DNA of 64,000 nucleotides from Trichoplax sp. H2 (lineage: Eukaryota > Placozoa > Uniplacotomia > Trichoplacea). The translations under genes and the position numbers were made by a program. Below the pieces are notes generated by a model that saw nothing but the letters and a program-made list of their open reading frames with translations, ran no database searches and had not been told where the DNA came from. Shown piece after piece: positions 40,198 to 53,497 of the stretch. The stretch's first letter is position 1. Every line of letters begins with the position of its first letter. The stretch lies in contig NOWV01000018.1 of assembly GCA_003344405.1 (NCBI GenBank), positions 248,001 through 312,000 of the forward strand. The letters run 5' to 3'.

Positions 40198-43168
40198 TGT
40201 AGGTATTAGACGAAGCAGATGGTACGAGACTTTGTTGTATAAAATGCTGCAAGAACGCCAAGCAGACTGAATTGTACTGGTACTATCCAATAGTACTGCA
40301 AAAGAAATACTATATGATTATATCTCAATTAGCTATTTGCTATCTCATATATAAACTGTTGATATAGCAAAGAATGGAGCTATTTCCTCTGTTGTAATTC
40401 AGTGCGTAAATTTACGGAGAATTAGTTCATTAAAGATGTAGTATTTAAAATTTCACATCATTTAACATAAATTATTATTTACTTTAGGTCAGAACACTTG
40501 CGCCTACTGCGCATAACTGATAGGATAAGTTTACTTGTATGTAACTGTCTAGACATTTAATTTTTCGTATTGGTATTTCGTTACATTCCTACGGCTGTAG
40601 GAAACAAACGTAATAAGTACCTAATCATATCGTTTCATACGATATGTACTTTTATGACCTGCTTATCATCTTTAATCAATGAAAGACTTCTATTCTTGGC
40701 ATAAAAATTATTAAACAGAGTACAGATAGTAGTTTTACTTATTAGTTATCGCCGGTTGCTATTGTAGCCTTGTTGGCGTACATTATATAGTTCTAAATCG
40801 CTTCATAGATAAATAGCTATTGTACTACTTCATTACTTTACATGCAATTATATATTCTAACCCTCATTTTCCATATAAAATAACGAAAAACTGACTCTTC
40901 TGGTCTGAATATAATGGTATTGTGTGTTGAGCTTGCAGTGAACGCATTTCCGCTACCTTCCAATACATATGTACATGTTTTAACTATTCTCGCCTGCGAT
41001 TTAAGTAGTAGTGATTATTACTCAGGCAATGCTGTCGATGGTACAGTATGGTGGCAATGTAGCACCTTTTATCAATGTAATCAGAAATACATTTTGATTA
41101 ACTGATTCTTTTAAACACTTATGATGCCAAATAGGTCATAAACTGCTATTTTGAACGGTCTTGATTATGACTTGCATTTCGGTCATGGCAGTAATGCTAA
41201 AATATTCCGATTGTAAGCAATAATTCTATTTTGTAATCGGTAAAATAAGCAGTGCCTTTACTCAGCGAAATGTATTGTACAGGTTTTTGGACTTTACGGA
41301 TGGAATTATTATATTCTATACCTTTTTTGCATATCTGAAGTTATAGTAATTGGAAATATTAATCTATGTAGGGATAACTGTTTAAGATGAAAATTATTTC
41401 TCGCTCCGCTTCTATTCCATGATATTTGTAATTGTAATTTATTCAATTCTAATGCAAACTCAATGCGAAATGTAAATGGTAATGCAATAGTTGTCCATAA
41501 GTTCATTAATAATATCAGGAATGAGGGAGTATCTCAGGTGAGATCTCGGAATTTGAAAGAAAGCTTGGATACTACTGGCTTGTAATAATAAAGATTATAA
41601 TGATTACTAAAAATGATTGAAAGAATTGTTTGTAGAATTTATGTAATTGGCAGATTTAGATTATGAATATCATAATTTCTTATAGAATAAGTTTGACTCT
41701 ATTGCGGCAGTTACTTTACAATTATTGGAGACGTTTAAGAACAGTCATACAAAATTGATTACAAGTATGTAAATTGGAAAGGTTCTAATTTGTAGTAGAC
41801 CAAGTATACAGTAAAGAAAAGCGATTGTAGCAATTTTTACGGAAAGATTGTAACGCTTCAACACTATGCCCTTTGCACACTGTAAATCAGTTAGAGTCAA
41901 AGAGCATCCCCATTTATAATCGATTGATGGAATACAATTTATAATTTATATCCTTGAAAATACTAAATCACTTAATTAAGCTTATCATAGGTTTAGAAGG
42001 TAATTTGTAATTTCTTACTATTTTGATATAAGTGTTATAAATGATATTCGTTATGATTAATCGTTCGAAACTCTTACATAAATACTACATAAACTTCTAT
42101 TCAAAATTAACGGAACGATACTGCTTTTGTTTAGAATTAACACATACTGTTGCTAGTGTATAAAAGAATGAATACGATAGTATTTACCGAATCCATTACT
42201 TTTTGCTTATTTCTAATGCCATCAATTCATATTTATTAATTACAAATCAAAAATTATTAGGTTAGTTGCAAATATATACTTTGTATTATGCAAAAATACA
42301 TCAATGAGTTAACATTTGATTTAGGTAGCATAATATAAATCAATAAGTTGATTAAGCCAAAAGTTACTTAACAAATTCGATAAATCAGGAGTGCTTTAGG
42401 TAATCCAAATCAACAAAAATGATCGTATATCTATCTAGTCCATTAGCAGATAATTACTATATCAATTTACAGTTTGTTTAATATACTCTCCAAATTGATA
42501 GCATTAATAAGTAGATTAAGCATAAACATAATTGATATAAACCCGAAAATAATTAAACACTCTTTAATTTTTCATCAATGACAAATCTAAATCCAATACT
42601 ACTGATACTTGAAAATTATTACTTCATAACAGGTTAACGTTTAACTTCAGATCATATTATTCTGATGTAGTAGATCATCGATAGCTGAATAAAATACATG
42701 TATCTTAAATTTCTTATCTTTTCATTCAAAAATTTATAAATATGTTATAAATTTCGCTACCAAAATAGTAAGACTTAAATCCAATCAGCTTGATACACGT
42801 ACAGATATGATTTTATACTGAGCTGTTTGCCAACAGAGGTTGATACATACTTTGCTATAGAATAAAGCTAATTTATCTGTAATTGTAATATCATATAAAT
42901 GATCAAAAGGATTACATCCTAGAATATTTATATATTTCAGACATTTGATATGTACATAAGTATAGATATAATACAGTAGAAATTTTGCACAAGATCCTCA
43001 ATCCTAGAAAATAAACAATATCTCAAATAAAAGAAAATATACGAAATTGATGTTTTGTGTGTTTTCTAGTAATTCATGTATATTTCTTGTCCATTCAACT
43101 AATACTGATACTAGCTGCTGTTGTCCTTGTCCTACATGACTACGAGTATAACTAGTTGTAAATAGAAA
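40198..43168. other. Region between the convergent ICA69 and SLC35F5 genes
   Basis: About 3 kb of AT-rich DNA with no gene I can support. It contains the two 3' ends and a small 8-bp inverted repeat near 40628 (CATATCGT, TTCAT, ACGATATG). Short frames at 40914 and 41309 lack any signature. Confidence 0.5.
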
Positions 43169-46100
43169 TCAAGCCAGCGTCCCTCTTATTGATGGTGTAT
43201 CATCTGTCACATTTGCTATCGAAGAATCAATCAGTTGTTCTTGTTCAGATTGTAGTGAAGCTTTCCTAAATTCATTAACATATTAGTTAAAGTCGTTCAC
43301 CGTAAACCGTAGATTTTTTACTTTTTGATTATTATCACTGATACTCTGTAATATAGTAAATATTACTGGTGTATATAGATATTTATGGTTAATTAAGGAA
43401 ATACAGAACTCGACTATTAATTTCTTTTAAGTGATTAAAAAATCTTCATTATCATTACCGACATGAAGTGAAACAAAACAAACGCAGGACTTTTCTCTTA
43501 AAACAGGTCAATAATTGACGGAAAATGCAGCATACAGGATCCCAATTATCGTAATAACAAGCCCAACATAATGCCAAATACGATAATAAGACAAGAATAC
43601 CGCCACCAACGTATATGGCTTCAAATTTTTCCTAAAGTATTTATAAAATGAGATCAGTTCGTAGCAATTGTATCATTTATGTTGATGTAATGGATTACCT
43701 TTTTCACTACTACATTAACGATAACAGTTAGGGGGATGGTAAGATTCAAGGAAGCTACAGCCATTATTGATGATGTTAACACACTACTCCTAAAATTAAT
43801 ATATATGGATAAACAAACAATATCAGCTGAAAATATGGAATAAACTTTTGGCAATTTATTCAATGCAGCGAATTATACCAGAGCCACAAGAAACCAATAA
43901 AGCTATTTAGTAAGGCGTCGATAAGTAGCAGCAGCAAAACTTGGATAGGAGGAAATTCAAATGGCTCAAAATGGGCATAATTAATACCAATAAGCATAGG
44001 CCATGTAGTTAACATTGCAAATAGACCAACATAGCCTATTATAAAGAATTAAATGAGCATAATTTTGACTGTCTTTCTAAGTAATATTTATGTCTAATAA
44101 ATTTAATGTTAGGGTAGCGGAGTATAATTCATGATTATACTGAAATTTTATCTTACCAAATATTAAAGGCGTACTAATCTGTGTCTTCGTTAGAACTGAT
44201 CTTTTCACGAACAGTAGATAGCCCGTAAATCTATTTCAGGTGAGCATTTATTTATTAGTTGTAAAATTGATATTGTATGCAAGACATCATGAGATTAATA
44301 ATAATACAGGAAATCTTACGAGAGAGCGCCAATACACGCAAGAAATGCACTGAGTGGCCATTTATTTGTTATTTTTAGATTGCCAAATAGTAGCATTGCA
44401 ACACCGGAGAGACTATATCAAAATTAATATTGATGTCAATATGTTGGAGATTTGTACTTCATTTATTAAGATAACGTTAATAAGTTAATAGAACAATACA
44501 TAAGTAAACTAACTGACAACATAGGTCCAAAGTAATGGAAATTGATAAACTAATACACTGGTTAGATAATTGCTATTCTATTTAAAGCCTTACCTGACTA
44601 CGATTGCCAAAAATTTAGATAGGGTAAATGCTTCTGATTCAGCATTATTACACGCAAAGCTTAAGACCATAACAAATATACCTACAGATACATTGGATGG
44701 TCATTAGGTCAGGTATTGAGAGTTACAAAGATAACTGATAAATTAAAAAATTGTTTATATAAATAGGAGTGCATACCGGACAAAGCAACAAACATATTGA
44801 TCGTTAGAACATCAGTGCTTGTTAAGGCTTCCGCAAAGACTACATTCGTTACAAACCACTGAGGTAATGATTATAATAGGATTAAAATTGGAATATAACG
44901 AAAGTAATATTTTGTATTGCTATCATGAAATTAGATTTGTATCATAGAGAAATGATATAACAAGAAAAAAATAGTTCAGTTCAATTATATGCTGTAGGTT
45001 ATTGAAAATATGCTATTAAAGATACATGAAAGTAATCCTATTGAACTTTAATTATCTTTTGTAAAAGTACTTCAGTTCTACTAAATTTAAAAAGTCTTTG
45101 AAAAGTAAAATCTCTTAATAAATATGACATTTAAAGACAAGCGTCGTAATAGCATTGAACTCGAATCGATTTTTGTAAAAAGTATTTAGTTCCCGAAACT
45201 AAAATGTTATTATAAATATCGTCTCTTAAGCAATACGATATTTGATGATAGCGTCATAATATTGCATTGACATCTTCATTTTTATATAATATTTCAGCTT
45301 TACTGAATTGAATATCATCTCTTAACTAAAATAAAACATTTAAGGTAAGTATTGCTATGATATAGAATTCTAGTCTTTTTTTAGGTGGCCTACCGGTGTA
45401 ACTACGAATATCGCAACTTTAAGGATAGTGAAGGTATACATTGGAGCCATGCTATTATACAGTTTCTTTTCCAATGCTAGAGTATCATTATAGGATAATC
45501 TTGCTAAGCGGGCTTCTGCGGAGTAATTATCTGTGTTGAAAATAGAAATGAAGGAGATTTTCATGACATTTAATCCTACTTTGAAACTTTTTTGGAGAAT
45601 AATATATGTAGTTTAGTACAATAAGCAATGGCATTGCTAAAAAGCTTGTTATTTAGTTATAGAATTAGACTTGCGGACCTAATTTATTGTGAAGGGTAAT
45701 ACGAAAATGCATCATAGATTTCTAGAATCATACCTGGCATTTTGCAGACCATTCGTTGCGTATTAAATGAGACTCGTTTTTTGGATTTCTTAGGATTGGA
45801 TTTATCCCCAACTAGAATAGGATTGTGGAGCAAGGGTAAGGTATTTTCAAAATGAAACAAAGCCAAGATTTTATTCATAGCGTAGATAGTAAATTTATAG
45901 AAATAATAATAAATTTGAATGCTTTTATTTATCATTAGATAGTTAAAGATTATACCTTTTCGTATTTCTTCACGCTTAGGCAGTTCGGTCCATTTAATTG
46001 TTTCTAACCAAGGTGTTTGCTACATTATTAAGAGATATAGAGCAGTGAATCAGTGTCAAACTTTAGATACTGTTTCTGTAAATGAATTTTTGATGGTGTA

Positions 46101-47139
46101 AGTCGACTCAAAATACGATGATCAGGATTGTAACTCAATGCTATTCCTGCTATTAATCTGCAAGTCTACATGTAAAAGAAAACTTTTTTCACTTTGCTAT
46201 TGTTGATATTAAGTTATGTACCAGAGGTTCGTATACGATATTGACTTCTTGTTCATCTTTTGTACCATTAACCTAAGCAAAAGGAAGAGATAATATCATG
46301 AGTGGCCAATTGATAATATTTAGTTTTAACTGTTTGAAATGATAACGTCATCAGTCAGCAAGAATAAATTTAATTTATGGCTGCACGTTGAATACTAAAT
46401 GATCATCGAAGCACATTAAAACATTCAATATTGTGTAGTAAGTTAAAAGAATCAGCCATTCTAAATGTAATCGATTCGAAATGCTCTCAGCGATGCTACG
46501 ATTGCCTCAAGCTAATAACGGCCAACAAAAAGTATCCCATTACAGGCTGTAATATATGCTATCTAGAGTACATAATTTACAAGAATTCCTGTGTAAATAA
46601 TGTGTCGTAATTTAAGCTTTCAGGATTTTGATTACATCATATGGGCACATTCAATATTTGCAATCGCATTCCATCATAATTGTTATTAACAGCAATTTTT
46701 AATCCTTTCTATACTCATATGGTTTGTATTCAATACGCCATTTAAAGGAATGCTGTTTACAACATGAATAGGCGTCTACCCATAGTCTATCTTATGTCAA
46801 AGTTTTGTATTGACACATTTACTCTAATATTGAACTTTGCCCAAAACATTTTGATTACTTTTTTGATTACTGTATCATTCGGCTACGGTAATCTATTTGA
46901 GCTAGTATTAAATCTCACTATTTGATCGCTAAGAAATACTTGCGCCTTACTTGGTGATCTTCTTTTCCTTCAGAATCAGCATCAGTAGAATACTGCGAAG
47001 GTAGACAAGGAAAGAAAGGATTTTGTTTACTAGTGTACAACGGCCAAAGGATTAGAATGAGTAGGAAGACCACCATCATCGAAGATTTAACGTAGCCTAT
47101 GAAACAAGGCTTGGAATAATTCATGCCATGGATGATATG
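43169..47139 (-). CDS. SLC35F5: SLC35F5-like multi-pass solute carrier (5' end incomplete)
   Basis: Thirteen exons in reading order: 46951-47139, 46222-46272, 45956-46019, 45734-45811, 45394-45530, 44777-44858, 44594-44681, 44320-44412, 44157-44230, 43879-44035, 43699-43789, 43459-43631, 43169-43265. Phases agree, giving 457 residues plus stop. Matches to human SLC35F5 run in order: NYSKPCFIGYVKSSM, an EPL motif, PKKSKKRVSF, SAEARLARLSY, AEALTSTDVLTINM, AFTLSKFLAIVV, GYVGLFAMLTTWPMLIG, FLWLW, LTSSIMAVASLNLTIPL and YYDNWDPV. The tail SEQEQLIDSS resembles the human C-terminus. Many hydrophobic helices are present, as in the drug/metabolite transporter superfamily; the substrate is not established. 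The first exon (cytosolic N-terminus and helix 1) is missing. The 5'-most exon seen opens in phase 0 after an acceptor, so about 60-70 residues are absent. Confidence 0.93.
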
Positions 47140-48275
47140 CTATAATATTGATTATAATTTGATTACGTAAAACATTGATTATTGAATATCGAATTCACAA
47201 GAAGAAACCATAGCTAAGAATAGTAACAATAATAAAGGCTAGAGTTGGCCGGCATAAAGCCTTCTTATTGAAGGAAGGAATGGCTATTCCGAGTCGTAGT
47301 TAATTATATGAAAGCGTAAAATCATACAGCACCCTTATTAGCAAAAACATACCAAAATCTCGAAATTTTGGTACTATCGTAGTTATCGATTGAATTCGCA
47401 GTGGAAATATTTTATACCGGAAGTAAAAGCAATTTCATCTACATGCATAGAGATCTAGTAGTTGTTACGTTATTTTTGCTACTGAATTTGAAGTTTCTTA
47501 TGGTAAATATCTCGAATTACGTGATTCTTCTACTATATAAGTTTGCTTAAGCTGCGCATTGCAAGATGATAATAATTTAATTCTTGAAGAGTCGTATTAG
47601 AAGACGAATGCTATCGTTTATTTCCCTGCTGAATCGATACCGAAATAGTTTTCAATGGTTTTAATCAAAGATTGTATTCTAAAAGTGTTAATGATTGTTG
47701 ATGATCTTAGGCTTAAAATGCTTATGAAAATAAGTCCGCAGATAGAAAAAATAGTTCCTTATTGCGATTAAAGATCATAATTTGAAACCATTTGATGATA
47801 ATGAAGAACATTACAGTTAAGTCTTCATATATAGCAGAAAATTATTACCTCAAAAATGATTGAAGATCATGATCTACAAAGTGCTAGTGATTATTATTAA
47901 TCAATCTTGCAGTTAACAAGTTCATAAAAGCAAATCTCTAGATAGGAAATCATTGATTTTGTGAAGATTAACTGAGACGAAAATGTCATCTCTGTCAGTA
48001 TTGATTGTGTAACTGTAAACAGTCAGTGTCGTAGTTAGAATTGTACTATTGAACCTTGGACATTAGAGAATTGCTTTAACCTTGGCTTATTTACGAATAA
48101 AAACAAAATTTGAATGATTTTAGTATCCACTAGAGCTTGCGGTAAATGAATGGAAGATTTTATCAGTATTTAATACACTGTTTTCTCTATGCTGCTGCTA
48201 CGTCTAGATGCAAATATAAGTACTAGTATAATATCTGATATTCATAAACGACATAAACTAATCGAAGACTTTTAG

Positions 48276-48379
48276 ATGTCAATTTTAACGAGTTTGATGA
48301 ATTCCATCCCTTCTTCCCTCCTGCTGTTGCTAGCGTCCACCACGATTCCTGATTGCGGAATTACTAATTTATCCACCCC
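48276..48379 (+). CDS. Possible signal-peptide first exon (unidentified gene)
   Basis: An ATG opens a frame of 34 codons with a hydrophobic core (PSSLLLLLA) and a polar end (TIPDCGITNL), stopping at a good donor (CC|GTAAGG, phase 2). It looks like a secretory leader exon. I could not join it in phase to a recognised second exon, so it may be chance. Confidence 0.22.
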
Positions 48380-50523
48380 GTAAGGACTAAAAATTTAACC
48401 ATAGCGTCATTTATGTATCTCTATTTAATAGCCAAAAATTGACACTGTGGTGTAATTTCCTTTCCAGCTTTGATTTATGTCCTAACTTGTAGTTATCGTT
48501 ATGGACATTTTACTATATCAATGATATCGATATAACCGATAACGCTACGGCGAAATAATGCTGTAAATTATCGCTTTCGTAAGAGTTAGTAGCAAAGGAT
48601 AGACTATTAGTGATTTAACGAAGAAATTGATTTATACTATGATAGTCTAGGCGTACTATAGGATAGTCTAGCTATGGTATACGTAGACGGAAAAAAAGCG
48701 TAGAAGCTGTCTGTTGTAGAAAGTTAATTTAAACTGCAGTCTGTAGTAGATTAATTAAGGATTATTCAAGAAAGCCATGTTCAAAAAATACTGTAGCTTG
48801 CTATGTCCAGTTGGCTACGATCAGTTGTTAATGAGAGATTATTATCAAGTTTTGCGATAATTATAATTAGCGTCTTTCGTTACAAATGATGTACAATTAT
48901 TATGAAGAAATTTCAAAATGGACAAAGCAGTTCAAATTAGCCATTTTAAGACTAGCCTGCTGCGTTGATCAAGAATAGCCAAAAGAACCGTGAATAGCAA
49001 GGAAAAAAGTGATTAAGACAGCATTATTGATTTACTGTTCATCACATAAAGTTATTATGTATGTTTAAAATAAGTTCATTAATGGTGATTGCTTTTTGCA
49101 TGGGTCCTATTCCAGCATGGGACAGATATGACGGTTGATAAGAGTGCAATTTTAAGTAATAGTAATAACACTGGAAAAGAAAATAGTCTTGATGATATGC
49201 TACATCAGGTTCAAAATGGATGCAAAATTGACTTGTATCTTACCTGTGTTAATTCGATGGAAATAACCCATAGTATATCAACGATGATGAGCAGTACTAC
49301 ACCTAGTAAATATTTTCGGCGATGTGTACAGTGTCGATAAGAAGGCATCTTCAAATCATGAAGCCTACATGCCAATGATAAAGAAAGAAAAAATTGAATG
49401 TTGTGACGTTAACATGAAACCTTTAGTTTCATCTTTTCCAAAATTGGAAAGATTTTATGCTATATATAGATCAGCATAGCCATATCTATTCAATAATGTC
49501 ATTGATGATTGCCATTTAATTTCCGCAAGATTGAAACCATATTTAGGCAAAGAATAAAGTAGGATCGTGGAAACAATAAAGTTTATGTTTGCTACTCTAG
49601 AGTATCATCTATGGACAACTAGTCTGTGGTCAATATATGTATAACATTAATAAAACAAGTTGATCTATTGCTTGAATGATTGATCGATAAGATGAGTTAG
49701 CAAAGATGAAACAATGATTCATCTTTACCAAAGTATTTCAGTCCTGAATTTTGTACTATTGAAATGAGAGAAGAAGATCATTCGCCTTTAATCTGCTATA
49801 TCTATTGTAACTTGACAACTAGTTAGGATATCAGTTGATAACTTGATCCTGCTATAATTGTAAGCGAAGAGTGAGAATGTTTAACGATGGCAGCAAGGCA
49901 AGAAGAAAGAATCGAGGGTAACGAGACTGTCCTGTGCAGAAAAAAATAAAAATAAAAAATAAGGAGAACAAACCTCCAACGCCGGCTGTTGATATTGTCT
50001 CGCATTAGAGTATTATCGCCATTCTTTTCCCTGGTAAAAGTTGGTATCGTTGGATCGTCGTTGGACTTGTGGAAAGAGAGAAACGATAACAAATGAACAG
50101 GCACAAGCAGTGACTGCAAAATGAGAGGAAAAAAAAATGAAATGATGACAATCTGTCAGTCCAATCGCCAGAAATTAAAGGGTCGATTTACAATCGCTAA
50201 CCACCCAATACGTTCATGCAAGATCAATCGGTTATGGTAAGATGATGGATGATACAGTAATGCCGTAGTAAAAGAAATCTCTACTATAAACTACGCCTAC
50301 TTGCCTTTCTCTGCTTTCATCAATATACAGTACAAATAATTAATTACTGTCAGCTAGATAAACATGGTTTGATAGGCTGGCCTTAATTGTTCTATACGTT
50401 GATGATAAATCAATCAATAGCATTTATATCCTGATCGATGTACCTTATGTTACTAGCTTCGCTTGGCCAATCTTTATGCACGCGATGCTATAATCAATGG
50501 TACAATGGTTAGAATGGCGTTTT

Positions 50524-50710
50524 AAGGCAGTTGAGAAAAGTGAAATTATCTTTACTCGATCGAAGTTATGGTAGGCAGAAGGAAATTTCTACTATTCCAG
50601 TCGAAAGTAAAGAAATATGTGGCCAGCTGGGAACTGTAGGCCATTCAATAGATGTTAACGATAGTACTATCAGAACGTCAATGACTAAAGTAGTCATACA
50701 GGAGCTTAAC
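50524..50710 (+). CDS. Possible internal exon (unidentified gene)
   Basis: An open frame begins after an acceptor-like AAGGCAG and reads LRKVKLSLLDRSYGRQKEIS onward to VVIQELN, then meets a donor-like AAC|GTATGA. A partial DNA similarity (AAATATGTGGCCAGCTGGGA against AAATTTCGAAGCAGCTGGGA near 50820) suggests a local duplication. There is no family match. It may belong with the membrane-segment exon at about 51.0-51.2 kb. Confidence 0.25.
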
Positions 50711-50930
50711 GTATGATTGCTGCCTTGATTAATGAATTAGTTCTGCTTGCTCTATTTTGCTTCCATTTGCAGTCAATAGTCAAATCGTTAGAGCACAATA
50801 CTGTACGATGAAGAAATTTCGAAGCAGCTGGGAAATGTTAAACTCTAGAGTTCTCTCATTTGATCGGTATTATTAGGGACGCTACGTTAATCCTAGGTGA
50901 TATTGAATAGTATAGCCGATAGCATAGAAT

Positions 50931-51209
50931 ATGGAGGAAGGCGATTGCAACGTAACTAAATCGATGAGGCAGTGGTACTTGTACAGAGCTAGAGTATCAA
51001 TCAACAAAACAGTTTTCACTTTTCAGGCAACTGAGAATGACTGCAGTGTTCTCTGTAGAACACTACTGTCAGGTTTGATCCATGTTCTTGTACTAATAGG
51101 AGTTACTTTAGTTCAAATATTAGTGGTATGGAGTAAGATGATCTATGTAGAATGGAGGAGCAAGAAAGGAGTTTCCTATAGGGCTGTAGTTAGTCAATAC
51201 CGTAGATGA
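50931..51209 (+). CDS. Possible last exon of a single-pass membrane protein (unidentified)
   Basis: A 92-codon open frame contains one strong membrane segment (LIHVLVLIGVTLVQILVVW) followed by a short basic tail (EWRSKKGVSYRAVVSQYRR). An acceptor-like TTTTCAG at about 51028 would make a terminal exon starting ATENDCSVLCRTLL. The layout of one span near the C-terminus with a short cytosolic tail, plus a possible leader at 48276, would suit a type I protein. There is a loose resemblance to the end of p24/TMED proteins, but the V-to-Q spacing in the membrane segment is about four residues too long. I do not assign it. Confidence 0.3.
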   Translation: MEEGDCNVTKSMRQWYLYRARVSINKTVFTFQATENDCSVLCRTLLSGLIHVLVLIGVTLVQILVVWSKMIYVEWRSKKGVSYRAVVSQYRR

Positions 51210-52659
51210 TGAACAGATCCCGAAATTGCTAATGTCTCAGTTATTGCAACTATAATTTGACTGACAAGGAATGCTGTTCAAGTCACAAAATATTTTCTAA
51301 AACCATTCCATGAATTTCATTCATTTCGTTAGAACGAAAATTATCAATATGAATTACAGCCATGCAGATTTTAGAAATAAAGTCATCATTTAAAGCATCA
51401 TTTTTCACTACATACTGTTCCGGACTACTAAAATACATCTAGAAGTCCATGGTACTGTATTGTATAATGATAGAATGAAGGTAAACTGGCCAGATTAAGG
51501 CATCTAATCAGGCATTGGTCAACTTGGGGCTTGCCTATAATAATTCTTTTTCACCCTAGGGTCTAGGGAACTCTTAGTCCCAACGTGTTATCATTATTAC
51601 TCATCCAGTAAAAAAAATAATCTATACAAAATATTAAATTCAAATCAAATCAAATCAATAAACAATTATGTATTTGTACTTTACAATCCATGGTACTGTA
51701 AGGTGCGGGAAATCAAATTCAATTCGTAGAGATAATTCAAACATATACGTCTATTAATCCACGGTACTACCAATGTGGCTGGGTTGGCCAATCATTCACA
51801 TCATTTCTTACTTGCAAGTATTTTCATTCAAGCCACATATTACTGAATTTAAGACCAAAAGTGGATTGTTATAATTATCATCAATGTAGTTATAGATGCA
51901 GATAAACCTTGATAGCAATGAGAAACCCATGAAACTCCAATTTATGTCAAATATATTACTTTGAGACGCTTTACTGCCCTGATTATGTACAATAACAGGG
52001 CTATTAGTTAATTAAACTGGATGCAATGATGACAATGTGGTTCGAAATCTCTGCTGTACTCAGTAGTCTGTATGTAGTCTCTGTATTAAAATAATACGAT
52101 CGTAAATCCGTTAAAGAAGTTAACTATCGTTCGTTATGTCCCTGTTATTAGCTTAACTTTTAGCCCATATCTTAGTACAGTGTCTTGGCTGAGTAGTAAT
52201 GTCGACAGTAAATGGCAAATCTACGCGTGCATGCAATTGCCAACACAGTAATAAGAGTGGACAAATTCGAATTGAACTGCTCTGATTTAATCCGAGGGCA
52301 AAGTCTGAGTTATGAGTTATTTCAATGCTTCTACGGCCTAATAGATAGCAATGTAGATAGGACCATTGAATCCAGTATGCAGCATTAAACAGCTTATTGA
52401 ATAGTAATACAGTATCTGCATTGCAAATGGCTGTTGGCCTATTACTACTCGTATTATGCTGTACGCATTCTTGTTGATCAGTAGAATATAAAGAAGAGTA
52501 TATTATTTGTATAGCACTTTTATGTGTATAGCTCAGCGTTTAGACCATTCGATACTAAGCAGTAAGTTTTCTAATAACGAAGGGCTTTACTTAAGAAACT
52601 AAGCAACTCATCACAGTATAATGTACCAATTATGCAGGCCAAATTGCAGAGCCAAATAT

Positions 52660-53215
52660 GCAGGTTGCAGATCTCTATATCTGTAATAACAGAATGATGC
52701 AGAGTAGTCACGACAGTCATAGAGTTCCTTTCTACAGATTCTACAGTATAGTTCCGAATAGTCTGCTGTCGATATTATATTATGGAAATTGATTTCTTTA
52801 CAAGGCATCTGCAAGAAAGGAATTATAACAGCATGTAGTAGTAACAGTTGTAGATCTCTATGCCTGTAATAGCAGAACGATGTAGAGTAGTCACGACAGT
52901 TATAGAGTTCCTTTCTACAGATTCTACAGTATAGTTCCGAATAGTCTGCTGTCGATATCATATTATGGAAATTGATTTCTTTACAAAGCATCTGCAAGAA
53001 ATGAATTATAACGGCATGTAGTAGCAACAGTTTTAGATCTCTATGCCTGTAATAGCAGAATGATGCAGAGTAGTCACGACAGTCATAGAATTCCTTTCTA
53101 CGGATTCTACAGTATAGTTGCGAATAGTCTACTGTCGATATTATATTATGGAAATTGATTTCTTTACAAGGCATCTGCAAGGAATGAATTATAACAGCAT
53201 GTAGTAGTAACAGTT
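52660..53215. repeat. 180-bp tandem repeat, three copies, open on the minus strand
   Basis: Three copies of about 180 bp (diagnostic words TTCCTTTCTACAGATTCTAC, ATTATGGAAATTGATTTC, ACAGCATGTAGTAGTAACAG), differing by about 5-8%. Because 180 is divisible by 3 and the unit has no stop in one minus frame, a 189-codon frame results (52611-53180). It repeats KEINFHNIISTADYSELYCR and CRKELYDCRDYSASFCYYRH, rich in Cys and Tyr. No splice signals, leader or family support it as a gene. Confidence 0.85.
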
Positions 53216-53497
53216 AAGAGATGGTTTTGCTCCTACCAATTAATGCCATCGGCGATTTTGTTCCACACAGTGCAGCATTGCCTAAGTGTATTGGCAGTAT
53301 TGGTGCTAGAAACCATGATCAAAGTTGTACGCTTACACTAGCTAACGAGACTTGACCTCATACTGTCGTTACGATATCATACCAACATTGGCAAATAATT
53401 TTCCAAACGCCACATTACATCATCATTCCCTAATGTGCTTTTGGAGAGTACATTGCTACTGATATTCCAGCCAGGAATAAAGCAATTGTTGTTTATC

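Larger units (their letters stand above)
47140..53497. other. Region between SLC35F5 and the UGT gene
   Basis: About 6.4 kb. It should hold the 5' exon(s) of SLC35F5 on the minus strand. It also has weak plus-strand exon-like pieces (48276-48379, 49089-49340, 50531-50710 and 51040-51209) and the 180-bp tandem repeat (52660-53215). A short (CAAAT)n-like run lies near 51640. Nothing else is recognisable. Confidence 0.5.

Noticed and set aside
47190-47240. Minus-strand Leu-rich stretch (PLLLLLFLAMVSS) considered as SLC35F5 helix 1
   Set aside because: No donor in the right phase exists before the in-frame stop.
49823-50119. Minus-strand frame ending NINSRRWR before a GTTTGT, considered as the SLC35F5 N-terminal exon
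   Set aside because: It ends in phase 2 while the first SLC35F5 exon seen starts in phase 0, and no helix-1 exon joins them.
51028-51209. p24/TMED family C-terminus
   Set aside because: The layout is similar, but the conserved aromatic/Ser and Gln spacing does not fit and no GOLD domain was found upstream.
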